From Hoeflea algicola (GTDB taxonomy: Bacteria; Pseudomonadota; Alphaproteobacteria; Rhizobiales; Rhizobiaceae), in NCBI RefSeq assembly GCF_026619415.1, contig NZ_JAOVZR010000001.1:3704501-3768500 (forward strand): a DNA stretch of 64,000 bases, in the 5' to 3' direction. This document shows, piece by piece, positions 8,858 through 17,840 of the stretch. Position 1 is the stretch's first letter, and each line of letters starts with the position of its first letter. The notes under the pieces were generated by a model. The model was given only the letters and a program-made list of their open reading frames with translations. It had not been told where the DNA came from and searched no databases. The position numbers were made by a program, and so were the translations under genes.

Positions 8858-9125
8858 GTATTTGCTCGTCCGTTCCTTCCGATGCAGCGACGCGGGCACC
8901 TGCCTGTACGCTCCCTCAGCCGGGTTGATCCGCCGGTCCGGGCGATAGCAAGCGCTGCGCCCTTTACCTTGTCGGAAGGCCGCACTTGACCCGAAACGAA
9001 TAAAAAGCAATTTTCGGGCCAGATGGGCCGGGCCGCGTCTTCAAAGATGTGTTCAAGCAGGAGAGGACCGGTGGCGCGAGCGTCGCCGCCCTCCGGAGTG
9101 GCCCGAGCGGGAGTGTTGCGTCGTC

Positions 9126-10721
9126 ATGGCCTTGTCAGCCGGTCTTCAATTGCGTCAGAGCCAATCACTGGTGATGACGCCGCAGCTTATGCAGTCGATC
9201 CGGCTGCTGCAGTTCAGTCATGTCGAGCTGACCCGCTTCATCGAGCAGGAAGTCGAGCGCAATCCGTTGCTTGAACTGGTCACCTCGGAGGCAGACGGAA
9301 CTGAATCCAGCGCCTCCGTTGCCGCCAGTGAAACCGACCCCGTGCGCACGGCACCCGCCGATGAACGCACAGAATCGGGCGCCGACGACAATGCCTATGA
9401 TGGCGGCGACGACGTGGCTTGGGGCGAGGGCTCCAGCAAGGACAGCGACCGGATCCGGGACGAAATCGACGCACGCTATGAGAATGTCTTCCCCGATGAC
9501 CATGCCGCAGAGAGCGCCGCCGCGCCGGCATTTGCCGACAATTGGAAGTCGATGCCCGGCAGCGATCGCGCCTCGCCCGGTGAAGGTTATGATCTTGATG
9601 ATTTCGCAGCCCGGACACCGACCTTGCGTGATCATGTCACCGAGCAGATCGCCTTCGCCTTTGTCGATCCGGCAGATCGGCTGATTGCCACCGAGATCGC
9701 TGACCGCCTGGATCCGGCGGGCTATGTACCGGCTGATCTGGCCGAGACCGTCGAGCGGTTGGGGGCAGACCTGGTCCGGGTTGAAGCAGTGTTGGCCCAG
9801 CTTCAGGAATTCGAGCCTGCCGGGCTGTTCGCGCGTTCCCTGTCTGAATCGCTGGCGCTGCAACTGCGCCGCAAGGACCGGCTTGACCCGGCAATGGCGG
9901 TGCTGGTGGATAACCTAGAATTGCTCGCCCGTCGTGATTTTGCCAGCCTGACCAGGCTGTGCGGCGTCGACGAGGAGGATTTGCTCGAGATGTTGGCGGA
10001 AATCCGCGCGCTTGACCCCAAGCCTGGAACCCGGTTCGAGACTGGTTCCAGCGAGATGATCGTGCCTGATGTTTCCGTCAGACCGGCCTCCGATGGCGGC
10101 TGGCAGGTCGAGCTCAACCCCGACACGTTGCCGCGGGTGCTGGTCAATCAGACCTATTTTGCCACAGTAACAGGTAAGATGCAGAAGAACGACGCTGGGC
10201 AGGAGTTTCTCTCCGACTGCCTGCAGACGGCCAACTGGCTGGCGCGTTCGCTCGATCAGCGTGCCCGCACCATCATGAAGGTCGCGACTGAAATCGTCCG
10301 CCAGCAGGACGCCTTCCTGCTTAACGGGGTCGACCATCTGCGGCCGCTCAACCTCAAGGCGGTAGCCGACGCCATCGGGATGCATGAATCGACTGTGAGC
10401 CGTGTCACTTCGAACAAGTACATGCTCACCCCACGCGGGGTTTTCGAACTCAAATATTTCTTCACCGTGTCGATCGCCTCGGCCGATGCCGGGGGCGAGG
10501 CTCATTCCGCCGAATCGGTACGTCACCGGATCAGGGTTCTGGTCGAGCAGGAAGAGCCTGCCGCGGTCCTTTCGGATGACGATCTGGTAGGTTTGCTCAA
10601 GCAGTCAGGTGTGGAAATCGCCCGTCGCACTGTGGCCAAATACCGCGAGGCGATGGCTATTCCATCTTCGGTTCAGCGCCGACGCGAAAAACGCGCCCGG
10701 GCGCGCGCAGCCGCACTTTGA
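9126..10721 (+). CDS. rpoN: RNA polymerase sigma-54 factor
   Basis: A 531-residue sigma-54. Region I is Gln/Leu rich (LQLRQSQSLVMTPQLMQSI) and binds enhancer-dependent activators. An acidic region II lies at about 60-150. The core-binding domain follows, then the helix-turn-helix around NLKAVADAIGMHESTVSRV. The RpoN box is ARRTVAKYREAM near the C-terminus; it reads the -24 promoter element. The 268-base gap after lptB suggests its own promoter. The lptB-rpoN-hpf-ptsN order is standard in rhizobia. Confidence 0.97.
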   Translation: MALSAGLQLRQSQSLVMTPQLMQSIRLLQFSHVELTRFIEQEVERNPLLELVTSEADGTESSASVAASETDPVRTAPADERTESGADDNAYDGGDDVAWGEGSSKDSDRIRDEIDARYENVFPDDHAAESAAAPAFADNWKSMPGSDRASPGEGYDLDDFAARTPTLRDHVTEQIAFAFVDPADRLIATEIADRLDPAGYVPADLAETVERLGADLVRVEAVLAQLQEFEPAGLFARSLSESLALQLRRKDRLDPAMAVLVDNLELLARRDFASLTRLCGVDEEDLLEMLAEIRALDPKPGTRFETGSSEMIVPDVSVRPASDGGWQVELNPDTLPRVLVNQTYFATVTGKMQKNDAGQEFLSDCLQTANWLARSLDQRARTIMKVATEIVRQQDAFLLNGVDHLRPLNLKAVADAIGMHESTVSRVTSNKYMLTPRGVFELKYFFTVSIASADAGGEAHSAESVRHRIRVLVEQEEPAAVLSDDDLVGLLKQSGVEIARRTVAKYREAMAIPSSVQRRREKRARARAAAL

Positions 10722-10778
10722 TAGGCCTGCGGCAATTGCTTGATAACGCAACTGAATTGCCCAGAAATCGGGCTGCGC

Positions 10779-10807
10779 TTGACACTATGTGCAGTGCAGC
10801 GTAGAAG
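10779..10807 (+). promoter_or_regulatory. Candidate sigma-70 promoter for hpf
   Basis: TTGACA (10779-10784), 17-base spacer, TAGAAG (10802-10807), about 160 bases before the hpf ATG. The -35 matches the consensus fully; the -10 is weaker. Confidence 0.4.
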
Positions 10808-10968
10808 CCGCCCCGCATTGGGTAAACGGAAATCCGCCGCCCGTCAGCCCGGCTATGTCAAGTTAAAAATTGCATGGACCGGGGCAATTGACCGCCGTCA
10901 GGCGCTTGGATGAGCGCGAAGCATGGCCTAGACTGAACTCCCCAAGTGACAATGAGAAGGGACAATCC

Positions 10969-11541
10969 ATGAACGTGCGAGTGTCAGGAAAACATATGGA
11001 AATCGGCGAGTCCTTCAGGACCCGCATCGAGGACCACGTCACGGGTGCCGTCCGGAAATACTACGATGGCGGCTTTTCCAGCCATGTCACCGTGGAAAAA
11101 TCCGGATCAAGATTCCAGGCGGATTGCAAGATTCACCTTGATACCGGTGTGGTGCTACACGCCACCGGCGAAGCGCAGGACCCGCAGCCGGCGTTCGATG
11201 CCGCCGCAGAGCGGGTTGAAAAGCGCCTGCGCCGCTACAAGCGGCGTCTCAAGGATCATTATGCCAACGCCCAGCAGAACCAGACCCAGCTTCACTATGC
11301 AGTTGTGGATTCCTCTGGTGATGACGCCGAAGAAGTGCCTGAAGATTATTCTCCGGCGATTATCGCCGAAAGCACCAAGCAGCTCGTCACCATGAGTGTG
11401 GCCGACGCGGTGATGGCGCTTGATATGACAGACGATCGGATCTTGATGTTCCGCAATGCGGGCAACGATGCCCTCAATGTGGTCTATCGCCGCAATGACG
11501 GCAATATCGGATGGGTTGACGCTGGCGGCGTTAAATCCTGA
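10969..11541 (+). CDS. hpf: Long-form ribosome hibernation promoting factor
   Basis: A 190-residue protein, starting at MNVRVSGKHMEIGESFRTR (ATG 10969 after GAGAAGGGA). The N-terminal S30AE domain spans about 1-105 and has the basic run RVEKRLRRYKRRLKDH. The C-terminal dimerisation domain (IIAESTKQLVTMSVADAVMA ... NVVYRRNDGNIGWVD) marks the long form, which pairs 70S ribosomes into inactive 100S dimers in stationary phase. It sits between rpoN and ptsN, as in most proteobacteria. Confidence 0.94.
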   Translation: MNVRVSGKHMEIGESFRTRIEDHVTGAVRKYYDGGFSSHVTVEKSGSRFQADCKIHLDTGVVLHATGEAQDPQPAFDAAAERVEKRLRRYKRRLKDHYANAQQNQTQLHYAVVDSSGDDAEEVPEDYSPAIIAESTKQLVTMSVADAVMALDMTDDRILMFRNAGNDALNVVYRRNDGNIGWVDAGGVKS

Positions 11542-11661
11542 CCGTTATGGCCGGTACAAAGCAGACCATTGGCAGCGCGGAGTTTGGACTTCGCGCCGCC
11601 GGTGGTTTTCGCAGAGCCAACCACGAGGCCCGGAAAGCGGGCTTGAAACGAGGATTTTGAT

Positions 11662-12126
11662 ATGGCGCTTGCTGATCTGATTGCGCAGAACTCCGTGCTG
11701 CCCGCGCTCAAGGCAAACTCCAAAAAACAGCTGTTGCAGGAATTGGCGGCCAAAGCCTCGGAAGTCACAGGACTTCCCGAGCGCGAGGTGTTTGACGTCA
11801 TTCTGCAGCGCGAACGTCTCGGTTCCACCGGTGTTGGCAATGGCATTGCCATCCCCCACGGCAAACTGCCGACGCTGGATCATATTGTCGGCGTGTTCGC
11901 CCGGCTCGACCAGCCGGTCGATTTCGAATCGCTGGACGACCAGCCGGTTGATCTGGTCTTCCTGCTGCTGGCGCCCGAAGGTGCAGGCGCCGACCACCTC
12001 AAGGCACTGTCACGGATCGCCCGGGTGATGCGCGACAGTGACATGGTCGCCAAGCTGCGTGCCACCGACAACGCAGCCTCGCTCTACGCATTCCTGACGG
12101 AAGAGCGGGCCTCCAACGCCGCCTGA
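11662..12126 (+). CDS. ptsN: Nitrogen-regulatory EIIA protein (PTS-Ntr)
   Basis: A 154-residue PTS EIIA type-2 domain. The phosphorylated His is in GNGIAIPHGKLPTL. It receives phosphate from PtsP via NPr and signals on nitrogen, potassium and stress pathways. The opening MALADLIAQNSVLPALKANS is typical. It lies 120 bases after hpf. Confidence 0.95.
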   Translation: MALADLIAQNSVLPALKANSKKQLLQELAAKASEVTGLPEREVFDVILQRERLGSTGVGNGIAIPHGKLPTLDHIVGVFARLDQPVDFESLDDQPVDLVFLLLAPEGAGADHLKALSRIARVMRDSDMVAKLRATDNAASLYAFLTEERASNAA

Positions 12127-12160
12127 GCGGGATTCCACTGGTTTTTTCGTGCCGTTGCAT

Positions 12161-12180
12161 CCGGGGCGCCATAGCCCCGG
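12161..12180. terminator. Hairpin between convergent ptsN and DUF1150 genes
   Basis: CCGGGGC (12161-12167), 6-base loop, GCCCCGG (12174-12180): a perfect 7-bp GC stem between two convergent genes. No U-run follows on either side, so termination is inferred from position and stem strength only. Confidence 0.45.
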
Positions 12181-12193
12181 CCGCTGCTGTAGA

Positions 12194-12451
12194 TCAGTGC
12201 AGGCTGACGGTTTTCAACTCGTCTTCGGCGGCGCGATAAAACGTGCTCGAACGGTTGTCGGTCAGCAGGATCGGCGTGCCGTCGGCGCCAAACAGCGCCC
12301 AGAGTTCAAGTCCCGGGTCAAGCTGCGGGGCTTCGGGGAAGCGGGCCGTAACGTCTTCCGAGTTCATCTTGCGGATGTAGCCGACTTTCCCGGCTCCGAG
12401 CAGCGCCAGATCCTGGGCAGATAATTGGGATTTTCCTGATTTGGCAATCAT
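12194..12451 (-). CDS. DUF1150 family protein
   Basis: An 85-residue protein of the alphaproteobacterial DUF1150 family, with LALLGAGKVGYIRKMNSEDV and LWALFGADGTPILL. Function is unknown. Members usually sit beside small heat-shock protein genes, as here (hsp20 lies 55 bases upstream on the same strand). I infer co-transcription with hsp20. Confidence 0.85.
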   Translation of the reverse strand: MIAKSGKSQLSAQDLALLGAGKVGYIRKMNSEDVTARFPEAPQLDPGLELWALFGADGTPILLTDNRSSTFYRAAEDELKTVSLH

Positions 12452-12506
12452 AATAATTTCCTCCTGTTCGTGGCAGGAAATGTCCTGTTGGATCGAACCA
12501 TGGTGT

Positions 12507-12938
12507 TCAGTCTCGAACCGAAATGTTAATTTTTCGAACCATGCGTTCCGGCTCGGGGCGGATCAGGTCTACCGACAGCAGGCCGTTCTTGAGCTCTGCG
12601 CTGGTCACCTGCATGCCCTCGGCAAGCACGAACATGCGCTGGAACTGCCGTGCGGCAATGCCCCGGTGCAGATATTCGCGCCCATCGGCATCGGATTGGC
12701 GTCCGCGAATGACCAGTTGATTTTCTTCGGTGGTGACGTCGAGATCTTCCTCGCGGAAGCCGGCGACAGCCAGCGTGATCCTCAGCCGTTCGACCTTGGT
12801 GCCGTCCGAAGAGGCGCGAATTCGTTCGATGTTGTAGGGCGGATAACCCTCTGACCCCTTGGCGATGCGCTCCAGGGTCTTTTCCATTGTATCAAAGCCC
12901 AGCAACAGCGGGCTTGAAAAAGGCGTCATGCGTGACAT
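12507..12938 (-). CDS. Small heat-shock protein, Hsp20/IbpA type
   Basis: A 143-residue alpha-crystallin-domain chaperone that holds unfolding proteins during heat stress. The N-terminus (MSRMTPFSSPLLLGFDTMEK) and PPYNIERI are typical of rhizobial class A sHsps. The alpha-crystallin core includes LRITLAVAGFREEDLDV, NQLVIRGRQ and the end of the domain at AELKNGLLSVDLIRPEPE. The 5' leader carries a ROSE-like RNA thermometer (separate entry), so translation is probably temperature controlled. Confidence 0.93.
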   Translation of the reverse strand: MSRMTPFSSPLLLGFDTMEKTLERIAKGSEGYPPYNIERIRASSDGTKVERLRITLAVAGFREEDLDVTTEENQLVIRGRQSDADGREYLHRGIAARQFQRMFVLAEGMQVTSAELKNGLLSVDLIRPEPERMVRKINISVRD

Positions 12939-12991
12939 GGCTTGTCCTCGTTCTCAAGCGACAGGCGCCGGACCCGCATTCGGCATCCGGC
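12939..12991 (-). promoter_or_regulatory. ROSE-type RNA thermometer in the hsp20 leader
   Basis: Read on the minus strand, the leader ends in a hairpin GUC-G-CUU (loop GAGAAC) GAG-GAC at 12962-12944. The ROSE hallmark UCGCU (UYGCU) pairs with AGGA of the ribosome site while one G bulges out. Just upstream, a second hairpin GCCGGA...UCCGGC (12991-12967) has a nested CCG/CGG stem. In known ROSE elements heating melts the last hairpin and frees the ribosome site. The start codon is 6 bases downstream of AGGA. Further hairpins may extend to about 13040. Confidence 0.75.
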
Positions 12992-13199
12992 TTGCCCTCA
13001 ATATGGGAACTTGATCGCCGCAACGCAAGAACCTACCCACGCGGGGTGCGCGGACCAAGACGACGGCAGCAATTTCGGGCCACCGCCATGCCATATATGA
13101 GGAAATAATCAGCATCCCTGGACATTCTGACGGGTCCTTTTGAGTTTGACGTGCTTTATCATCTGGCAAAATCGAATCGCATCACCTCAGGGAGCCGCC

Positions 13200-14138
13200 A
13201 TGCCGCCGCGCAAGATCATCATCGACACCGATCCCGGACAGGATGACGCCGCGGCGATCATGCTGGCGCTGGCAAGTCCTGAACTCGAGGTTGTGGGCAT
13301 TACAGCCGTCGCCGGCAATGTGCCCCTGGCCCGCACCGCGCTTAATGCGCGGATCGTCCTGGAGATCTGCGGCCGCGCCGACATCCCGGTTTTCGCCGGC
13401 GCCGAGGCGCCGCTCAAGCGCAAGCTGGTGACCGCTGAGCATGTGCACGGCAAGACCGGGCTTGATGGCGTCGAGCTGTTCGACCCGGCCCAGCCGCTGG
13501 CGTCCGGGCATGCAGTTGATTTCATCATCGAAACGCTGCGCACCGAGCCGGAAAAGAGCGTCACCCTCTGCGCGCTGGGGCCGCTCACCAATATTGCCAT
13601 GGCATTTGCCCGTGCTCCTGACATCGCAGCTCGGCTGCGCCAAATCGTGCTGATGGGTGGCGGTTATTTCGAGGGCGGCAACATCACCCCTTCGGCCGAA
13701 TTCAACATCTATGTCGACCCCGAAGCCGCTGCTGCCGTCTTTGGCGCCGGCGTGCCGATCACCATGATGCCGCTCGATGTTACCCACAAGGTGCTGACTA
13801 CCCGGGTGCGGGTTGCCAGGCTCAGGGCCAATGGCAACCGCGCCTCGCGCGCCATGGCCGATATGCTGGAGTTTTACGAGCGCTTCGACGAGCGCAAATA
13901 TGGCACCGATGGCGGCCCGCTTCATGATCCGACAGTGATTGCCTGGCTGATCGACCCGGAAATGTTTTCAGGCCGCCACTGCAATGTCGAGATCGAGACC
14001 GGATCGGACTTGACGCTGGGCGCCACGGTGGTTGATTGGTGGAATGTCACCGACCGACCCGACAATGCTTTTGTGGCTGGCGATGTCGACTCCGATCGCT
14101 TTTTCGATCTGCTGATCGAGCGCCTCGCCCGGCTTTAA
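13200..14138 (+). CDS. Nucleoside hydrolase (IUNH family)
   Basis: A 312-residue protein, start chosen at MPPRKIIIDTDPGQDDAAA, directly after GGGAG. The metal/ribose motif DTDPGQDD is intact, as are ALGPLTNIAMAF, LMGGGYFEGGNITPSAEFNIYVDP split over the usual strand pair, and the C-terminal PLHDPTVIAWLI carrying the Ca2+-binding Asp. These enzymes split the N-glycosidic bond of ribonucleosides to base plus ribose. The ribokinase gene converges on it with a 4-base overlap, so ribose salvage is a plausible shared role. Confidence 0.93.
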   Translation: MPPRKIIIDTDPGQDDAAAIMLALASPELEVVGITAVAGNVPLARTALNARIVLEICGRADIPVFAGAEAPLKRKLVTAEHVHGKTGLDGVELFDPAQPLASGHAVDFIIETLRTEPEKSVTLCALGPLTNIAMAFARAPDIAARLRQIVLMGGGYFEGGNITPSAEFNIYVDPEAAAAVFGAGVPITMMPLDVTHKVLTTRVRVARLRANGNRASRAMADMLEFYERFDERKYGTDGGPLHDPTVIAWLIDPEMFSGRHCNVEIETGSDLTLGATVVDWWNVTDRPDNAFVAGDVDSDRFFDLLIERLARL

Positions 14139-15034
14139 AGCCGGGCCGTGACGTCGCTTGCCAACGGGATCGACGGCTGCGCGCCGGGCGTCAGGCAAGC
14201 CAGCGCGCCAGCTACTGCGGCGCGGCGGATGGCTGCGGCAAAGTCCATGCCGGCGTCGAGCCCTTGCGCCAGGTAGCCGCAGAATGTGTCGCCCGCGCCA
14301 ACCGTGTCGACCGGCTTGATTTTGAGTGAAGCCACGTGCTCGATTGCGCCGTCTCGGGCCCAGAGGACGCCATCGCCACCCAGCGTGATGATCATGCACT
14401 GACCGGTGGCTTTGTGCAGCACCTCAAGTTCCGCTCTTGCTGCATCAAGCATTTCCGCCGGTCGGCCCGATAGCCGGGCAAACTCGGTCTCGTTGGCGAT
14501 GACAATATCGGCAAGTGGCGCCAGCCGCTCGACCGCGTCGGTCAACGGGGCGATGTTGAGAATGCTCGTGATACCGCCCGCGCGCGCAGCCACCAGCGCC
14601 GCTTCTGTTGCCGCTTGAGGGATTTCCATCTGCAGCAGCAGCGTGTCACCCTCTGCCATGCGCGCCACCGCCTGCTCGGCATCCTCTACCGCGACATGGC
14701 CGTTAGCGCCGGGGATGATGACGATCATGTTCTCGCCGTCGCCGCCGACCAGGATCATCGCCGTGCCGGTGGGGCCTTCGAGGTGGCGAACTGAACTCAG
14801 ATCAGCGCCAGCCTCGTCAAGCAAGGCGAGCGCCTCGGCGGCAAAGCCATCATCGCCAACTGCCCCGGTCATCCTGACCTGAGCACCGGCGCGCTGAGCC
14901 GCCAGCGCCTGATTGGCACCCTTGCCGCCCTGGGCCGTGGAGAAATCCGTCCCGCTGACGGTTTCCCCCGGTTCGGGCAGACGCGGCGTGGTAGCGATCA
15001 GGTCCATGTTGACGGATCCGATGACGGTAATCAT
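14135..15034 (-). CDS. rbsK: Ribokinase
   Basis: A 299-residue PfkB-family sugar kinase. The N-terminus GSVNMDLIATTPRLPEPGET and TAQGGKGANQALAAQRAG are the ribose-binding pattern. The C-terminal signature VDTVGAGDTFCGYLAQG holds the catalytic Asp and the anion hole. It makes ribose-5-phosphate from ribose and ATP. It overlaps the 3' end of the nucleoside hydrolase gene on the other strand. Confidence 0.93.
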   Translation of the reverse strand: MITVIGSVNMDLIATTPRLPEPGETVSGTDFSTAQGGKGANQALAAQRAGAQVRMTGAVGDDGFAAEALALLDEAGADLSSVRHLEGPTGTAMILVGGDGENMIVIIPGANGHVAVEDAEQAVARMAEGDTLLLQMEIPQAATEAALVAARAGGITSILNIAPLTDAVERLAPLADIVIANETEFARLSGRPAEMLDAARAELEVLHKATGQCMIITLGGDGVLWARDGAIEHVASLKIKPVDTVGAGDTFCGYLAQGLDAGMDFAAAIRRAAVAGALACLTPGAQPSIPLASDVTARL

Positions 15035-15058
15035 GGCAGTCTCCCCGGCTTGGCGACC

Positions 15059-15640
15059 TTAGCCCGGAAAGGACTGCGCGCCGACATTGGTCAGGACGCT
15101 AACGCCGGGCTGCTGGACCAGGCACAAGGTGCTTTCGTGGCCCTGAATGTAGCAGATCATCGGATAATCAGCGGTACGCAAGGTCTCGTAAACGTCTCGT
15201 GAGACACCTTCCTCGACATAGAATGGGAATTCACCGGCGTCAGGCATGTCCGCCCCTTCGGGCCATTCCGGCAATCGGCCGGAACTGGAATTGTCGGCGT
15301 AATCGCCAAGCCAGTCACCCAGCGCAACACCCATCGAATCCGCGTCCGCAACACCGTCAAATCCAAAAAGATTTGCTGCGGCGTGCGAAGCGCTCCAGAC
15401 GACGTCGTCAACACCGTTGCGTACCACAAGTTCAATGCTGGCACTTGCGCATGGACCACTGACTTGAGCGGATGCGACAAGGTCGCTCAGCCAGGTCTGC
15501 TCCATCGAAACTTCGCATTCTGCGGCCATGGCCGAGGTGGAGGCCGCCAGGGTGAAGCCGAGGACGGCGGCGAGCATCACGCCACCGCTGATCGCACCGG
15601 GAAATGTCGGCAGGGCTGCAAGCCGGGCGTGAATGGTCAT
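15059..15640 (-). CDS. Exported protein of unknown function
   Basis: A 193-residue protein with a signal peptide (GGVMLAAVLGFTLAASTSAMA, cleavage near residue 39). I do not recognise a family. The mature part opens with ECEVSMEQTWLSDLVASAQ and has CASASIELVVRNGVDDVVWSA. It ends with MICYIQGHESTLCLVQQPG, giving four cysteines that may form two disulfides. It lies alone between rbsK and rmuC on the same strand; base use is like the neighbours. Confidence 0.7.
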   Translation of the reverse strand: MTIHARLAALPTFPGAISGGVMLAAVLGFTLAASTSAMAAECEVSMEQTWLSDLVASAQVSGPCASASIELVVRNGVDDVVWSASHAAANLFGFDGVADADSMGVALGDWLGDYADNSSSGRLPEWPEGADMPDAGEFPFYVEEGVSRDVYETLRTADYPMICYIQGHESTLCLVQQPGVSVLTNVGAQSFPG

Positions 15641-15793
15641 GATATTCCTCTCGATGCGAACCGCCCGTTTGGACAGCTCATTGGTGTTTTAAATCACACG
15701 AGACACAGAGACCGCGCAACGGAAATCTGACATTTCCGGGCAAGCAGAGCGAGAAGGCATCCAGCCACGCTGCGGCATTTAAGCTTTTGAGAG

Positions 15794-17080
15794 CTATTCA
15801 TCCTCGTCGACAACGCGGAGTTTTAGCGTCGTGGAGCGGGGTTCGAATTTCGGATTTTGCTGGGTGGTGGGTGCACTTTCCTGGGCCGGACGGGTGGCGG
15901 CTGCGGGTTTGGCATCATCGGCAATCTGGGCGAATTCCAGCGCCTCGATCTTGGCGCCGCGCTTGCTGAGCTTGTCCGACGAAGTCAGGATCAGATCTAC
16001 ATCTTTCTGTGCCATGGAAAAATGCGCCTGCAGTTTCCGGGTCCGGTCATCAAGCCGCGACAGGTCCTCCATCAACCGCAGCACTTCACCCTGGATCAGA
16101 TGCGCCTGTTCGCGCATCCGCGCGTCTTTCAGCAACGCCTGGATCACCTGGATCGACAGCATCAACAGCGACGGCGAGACAATCACCACCCGCGCCCGCT
16201 GCGCCTTGTGCACGATGGCCTCGAAATTCTCGTGGATCTCGGCAAAGATCGATTCCGACGGAACGAACAGAAATGCCGTGTCCTGGGTTTCGCCGGCGAG
16301 CAGATATTTTTCCGAGATGTCGCGGATATGGACCTCGATATCACGGCGGAAGCGCTGTTGTGCACTCTGGGCGGCCTGCTCGCCGCTGCCCTCTGTTTCC
16401 GCCGCGCGCATGGCGTTCCATGCTTCCAGCGGGAATTTGGCGTCGATGACAAGATCCGGCGCATCATTCGGCATGGCGATGGTGCAATCGGGCCGCATGC
16501 CATTCGACAGGGTAGGCTGAAAGCTGAACGCGCCCATCGGCAACCCGTCCTGGACGATGGTTTCCATCCGCGACTGCCCGAAGGCGCCACGGGTCTGCTT
16601 GTTGGACAGGATCGCCTGAAGCCCCACCACATCGCGCGCCAGCGACTGGATGTTGGCCTGTGCGGTATCAATCACCGCCAGCCGCTCCTGCAATTTGCTC
16701 AGGTTTTCGTGGGTGGTGCGGGTCTGATCGGTCAGTGTGGTGCCGATGCGCTGGGTCATGCCATCGAGGCGCTGGCCGATCGACTGGTTGAGTTCGGCCT
16801 GGCGTGCGCCGAACAATTCGGCCATCGTCCCCATTCGGCCCTGCATTTCCGATTGTGCCTTGAGGATTTCCGCAAGCCGCGCATCGGCCTGGGCGGTGCG
16901 CGCAGCGGCAGCCGCGTCAGCTTGCGCGCGCAGCCGGTTGGCACGGGTAAGCGCCAGTGCGAGCCAGCCAAAAAGCAGCAGCAATGCAACGGCAAGGCCG
17001 AGTAGCGCGTGCCCGAGCGTCACTGCGGAGCCGCCAAGGTCAAAAAGCCGGGTCGAAAACACGTCGGTGGAGCTATCCAT
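15794..17080 (-). CDS. rmuC: DNA recombination protein RmuC homologue
   Basis: A 428-residue protein. One N-terminal membrane segment (ALLGLAVALLLLFGWLALAL, about 26-45) is followed by a long coiled coil (ADAAAAARTAQADARLAEIL...). Then comes the RmuC nuclease-like domain with GAFGQSRMETIVQDGLP, LVIDAKFPLEAW, TAFLFVPSESIFAEIHEN and the VVIVSPSLLMLSIQVI helix. RmuC limits inverted-repeat rearrangements in E. coli. The C-terminal ~50 residues are Ala/Pro rich. Confidence 0.92.
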   Translation of the reverse strand: MDSSTDVFSTRLFDLGGSAVTLGHALLGLAVALLLLFGWLALALTRANRLRAQADAAAAARTAQADARLAEILKAQSEMQGRMGTMAELFGARQAELNQSIGQRLDGMTQRIGTTLTDQTRTTHENLSKLQERLAVIDTAQANIQSLARDVVGLQAILSNKQTRGAFGQSRMETIVQDGLPMGAFSFQPTLSNGMRPDCTIAMPNDAPDLVIDAKFPLEAWNAMRAAETEGSGEQAAQSAQQRFRRDIEVHIRDISEKYLLAGETQDTAFLFVPSESIFAEIHENFEAIVHKAQRARVVIVSPSLLMLSIQVIQALLKDARMREQAHLIQGEVLRLMEDLSRLDDRTRKLQAHFSMAQKDVDLILTSSDKLSKRGAKIEALEFAQIADDAKPAAATRPAQESAPTTQQNPKFEPRSTTLKLRVVDEDE

Positions 17081-17204
17081 GACGATGACCTAGCTGATTC
17101 TGGCACAAATGTCAGATCAAAACAGGAACAAGCTGATCCGGCGGCAATTCAAACTGCCGTGAGCTGCGATTGACGAGACGGCTGTCAGTGACTATTTCAG
17201 CGTC

Positions 17205-17723
17205 ATGACCATCAAGCCGATCATCTATTTGCCCGATCCGATCCTGCGCCAGCAATGCCTGCCGGTGGAACGCGTCGATTCCGAGCTCAAAGGCTTCGTC
17301 GAGGATATGCTCGAGACCATGTATGAAGCGCCGGGCATTGGCCTTGCTGCCATCCAGGTCGGGGTGCCGCGGCGGTTGCTGGTAATCGACATCGCGGGCA
17401 AGGATGAAGACCCCAATCCGCAGGTGTTCATCAATCCCGAACTTGTCGCCACCGGCGATGACACCAGTGTCTATGAGGAAGGCTGCCTGTCGATCCCGGA
17501 TTACTACGCCGATGTCGAGCGGCCCGCATCGGTTACCGTCAAACATCTCGACCGCGATGGCAAACTGCAGACGACCGAGGCCGACGGCCTGCTCGCTACC
17601 TGCCTGCAGCACGAGATTGATCACCTCAACGGCGTGTTGTTCATCGACCATATTTCCAAGCTTAAGCGCGACATGGTGGTGCGCAAGTTCACCAAGCTCG
17701 CCAAAACCCGGGTGACCGCCTGA
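17205..17723 (+). CDS. def: Peptide deformylase
   Basis: A 172-residue metalloenzyme that removes the formyl group from nascent N-terminal Met. All three motifs are present: [17 protein letters not shown] (metal Cys) and QHEIDHLNG (two metal His and the catalytic Glu). It is followed by fmt and truA, the standard order; fmt begins 117 bases later. Confidence 0.97.
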   Translation: MTIKPIIYLPDPILRQQCLPVERVDSELKGFVEDMLETMYEAPGIGLAAIQVGVPRRLLVIDIAGKDEDPNPQVFINPELVATGDDTSVYEEGCLSIPDYYADVERPASVTVKHLDRDGKLQTTEADGLLATCLQHEIDHLNGVLFIDHISKLKRDMVVRKFTKLAKTRVTA

Positions 17724-17840
17724 TCTCATTCGGGGGTCGGTTCGGAAACACCCGCGACTTCGACGGGCTTGACCTGAGGCTGGAAAACCCGTTTGAACAC
17801 GGGCGTTGAACAACGCGATAACCGGACGGGCCAATTGCCG

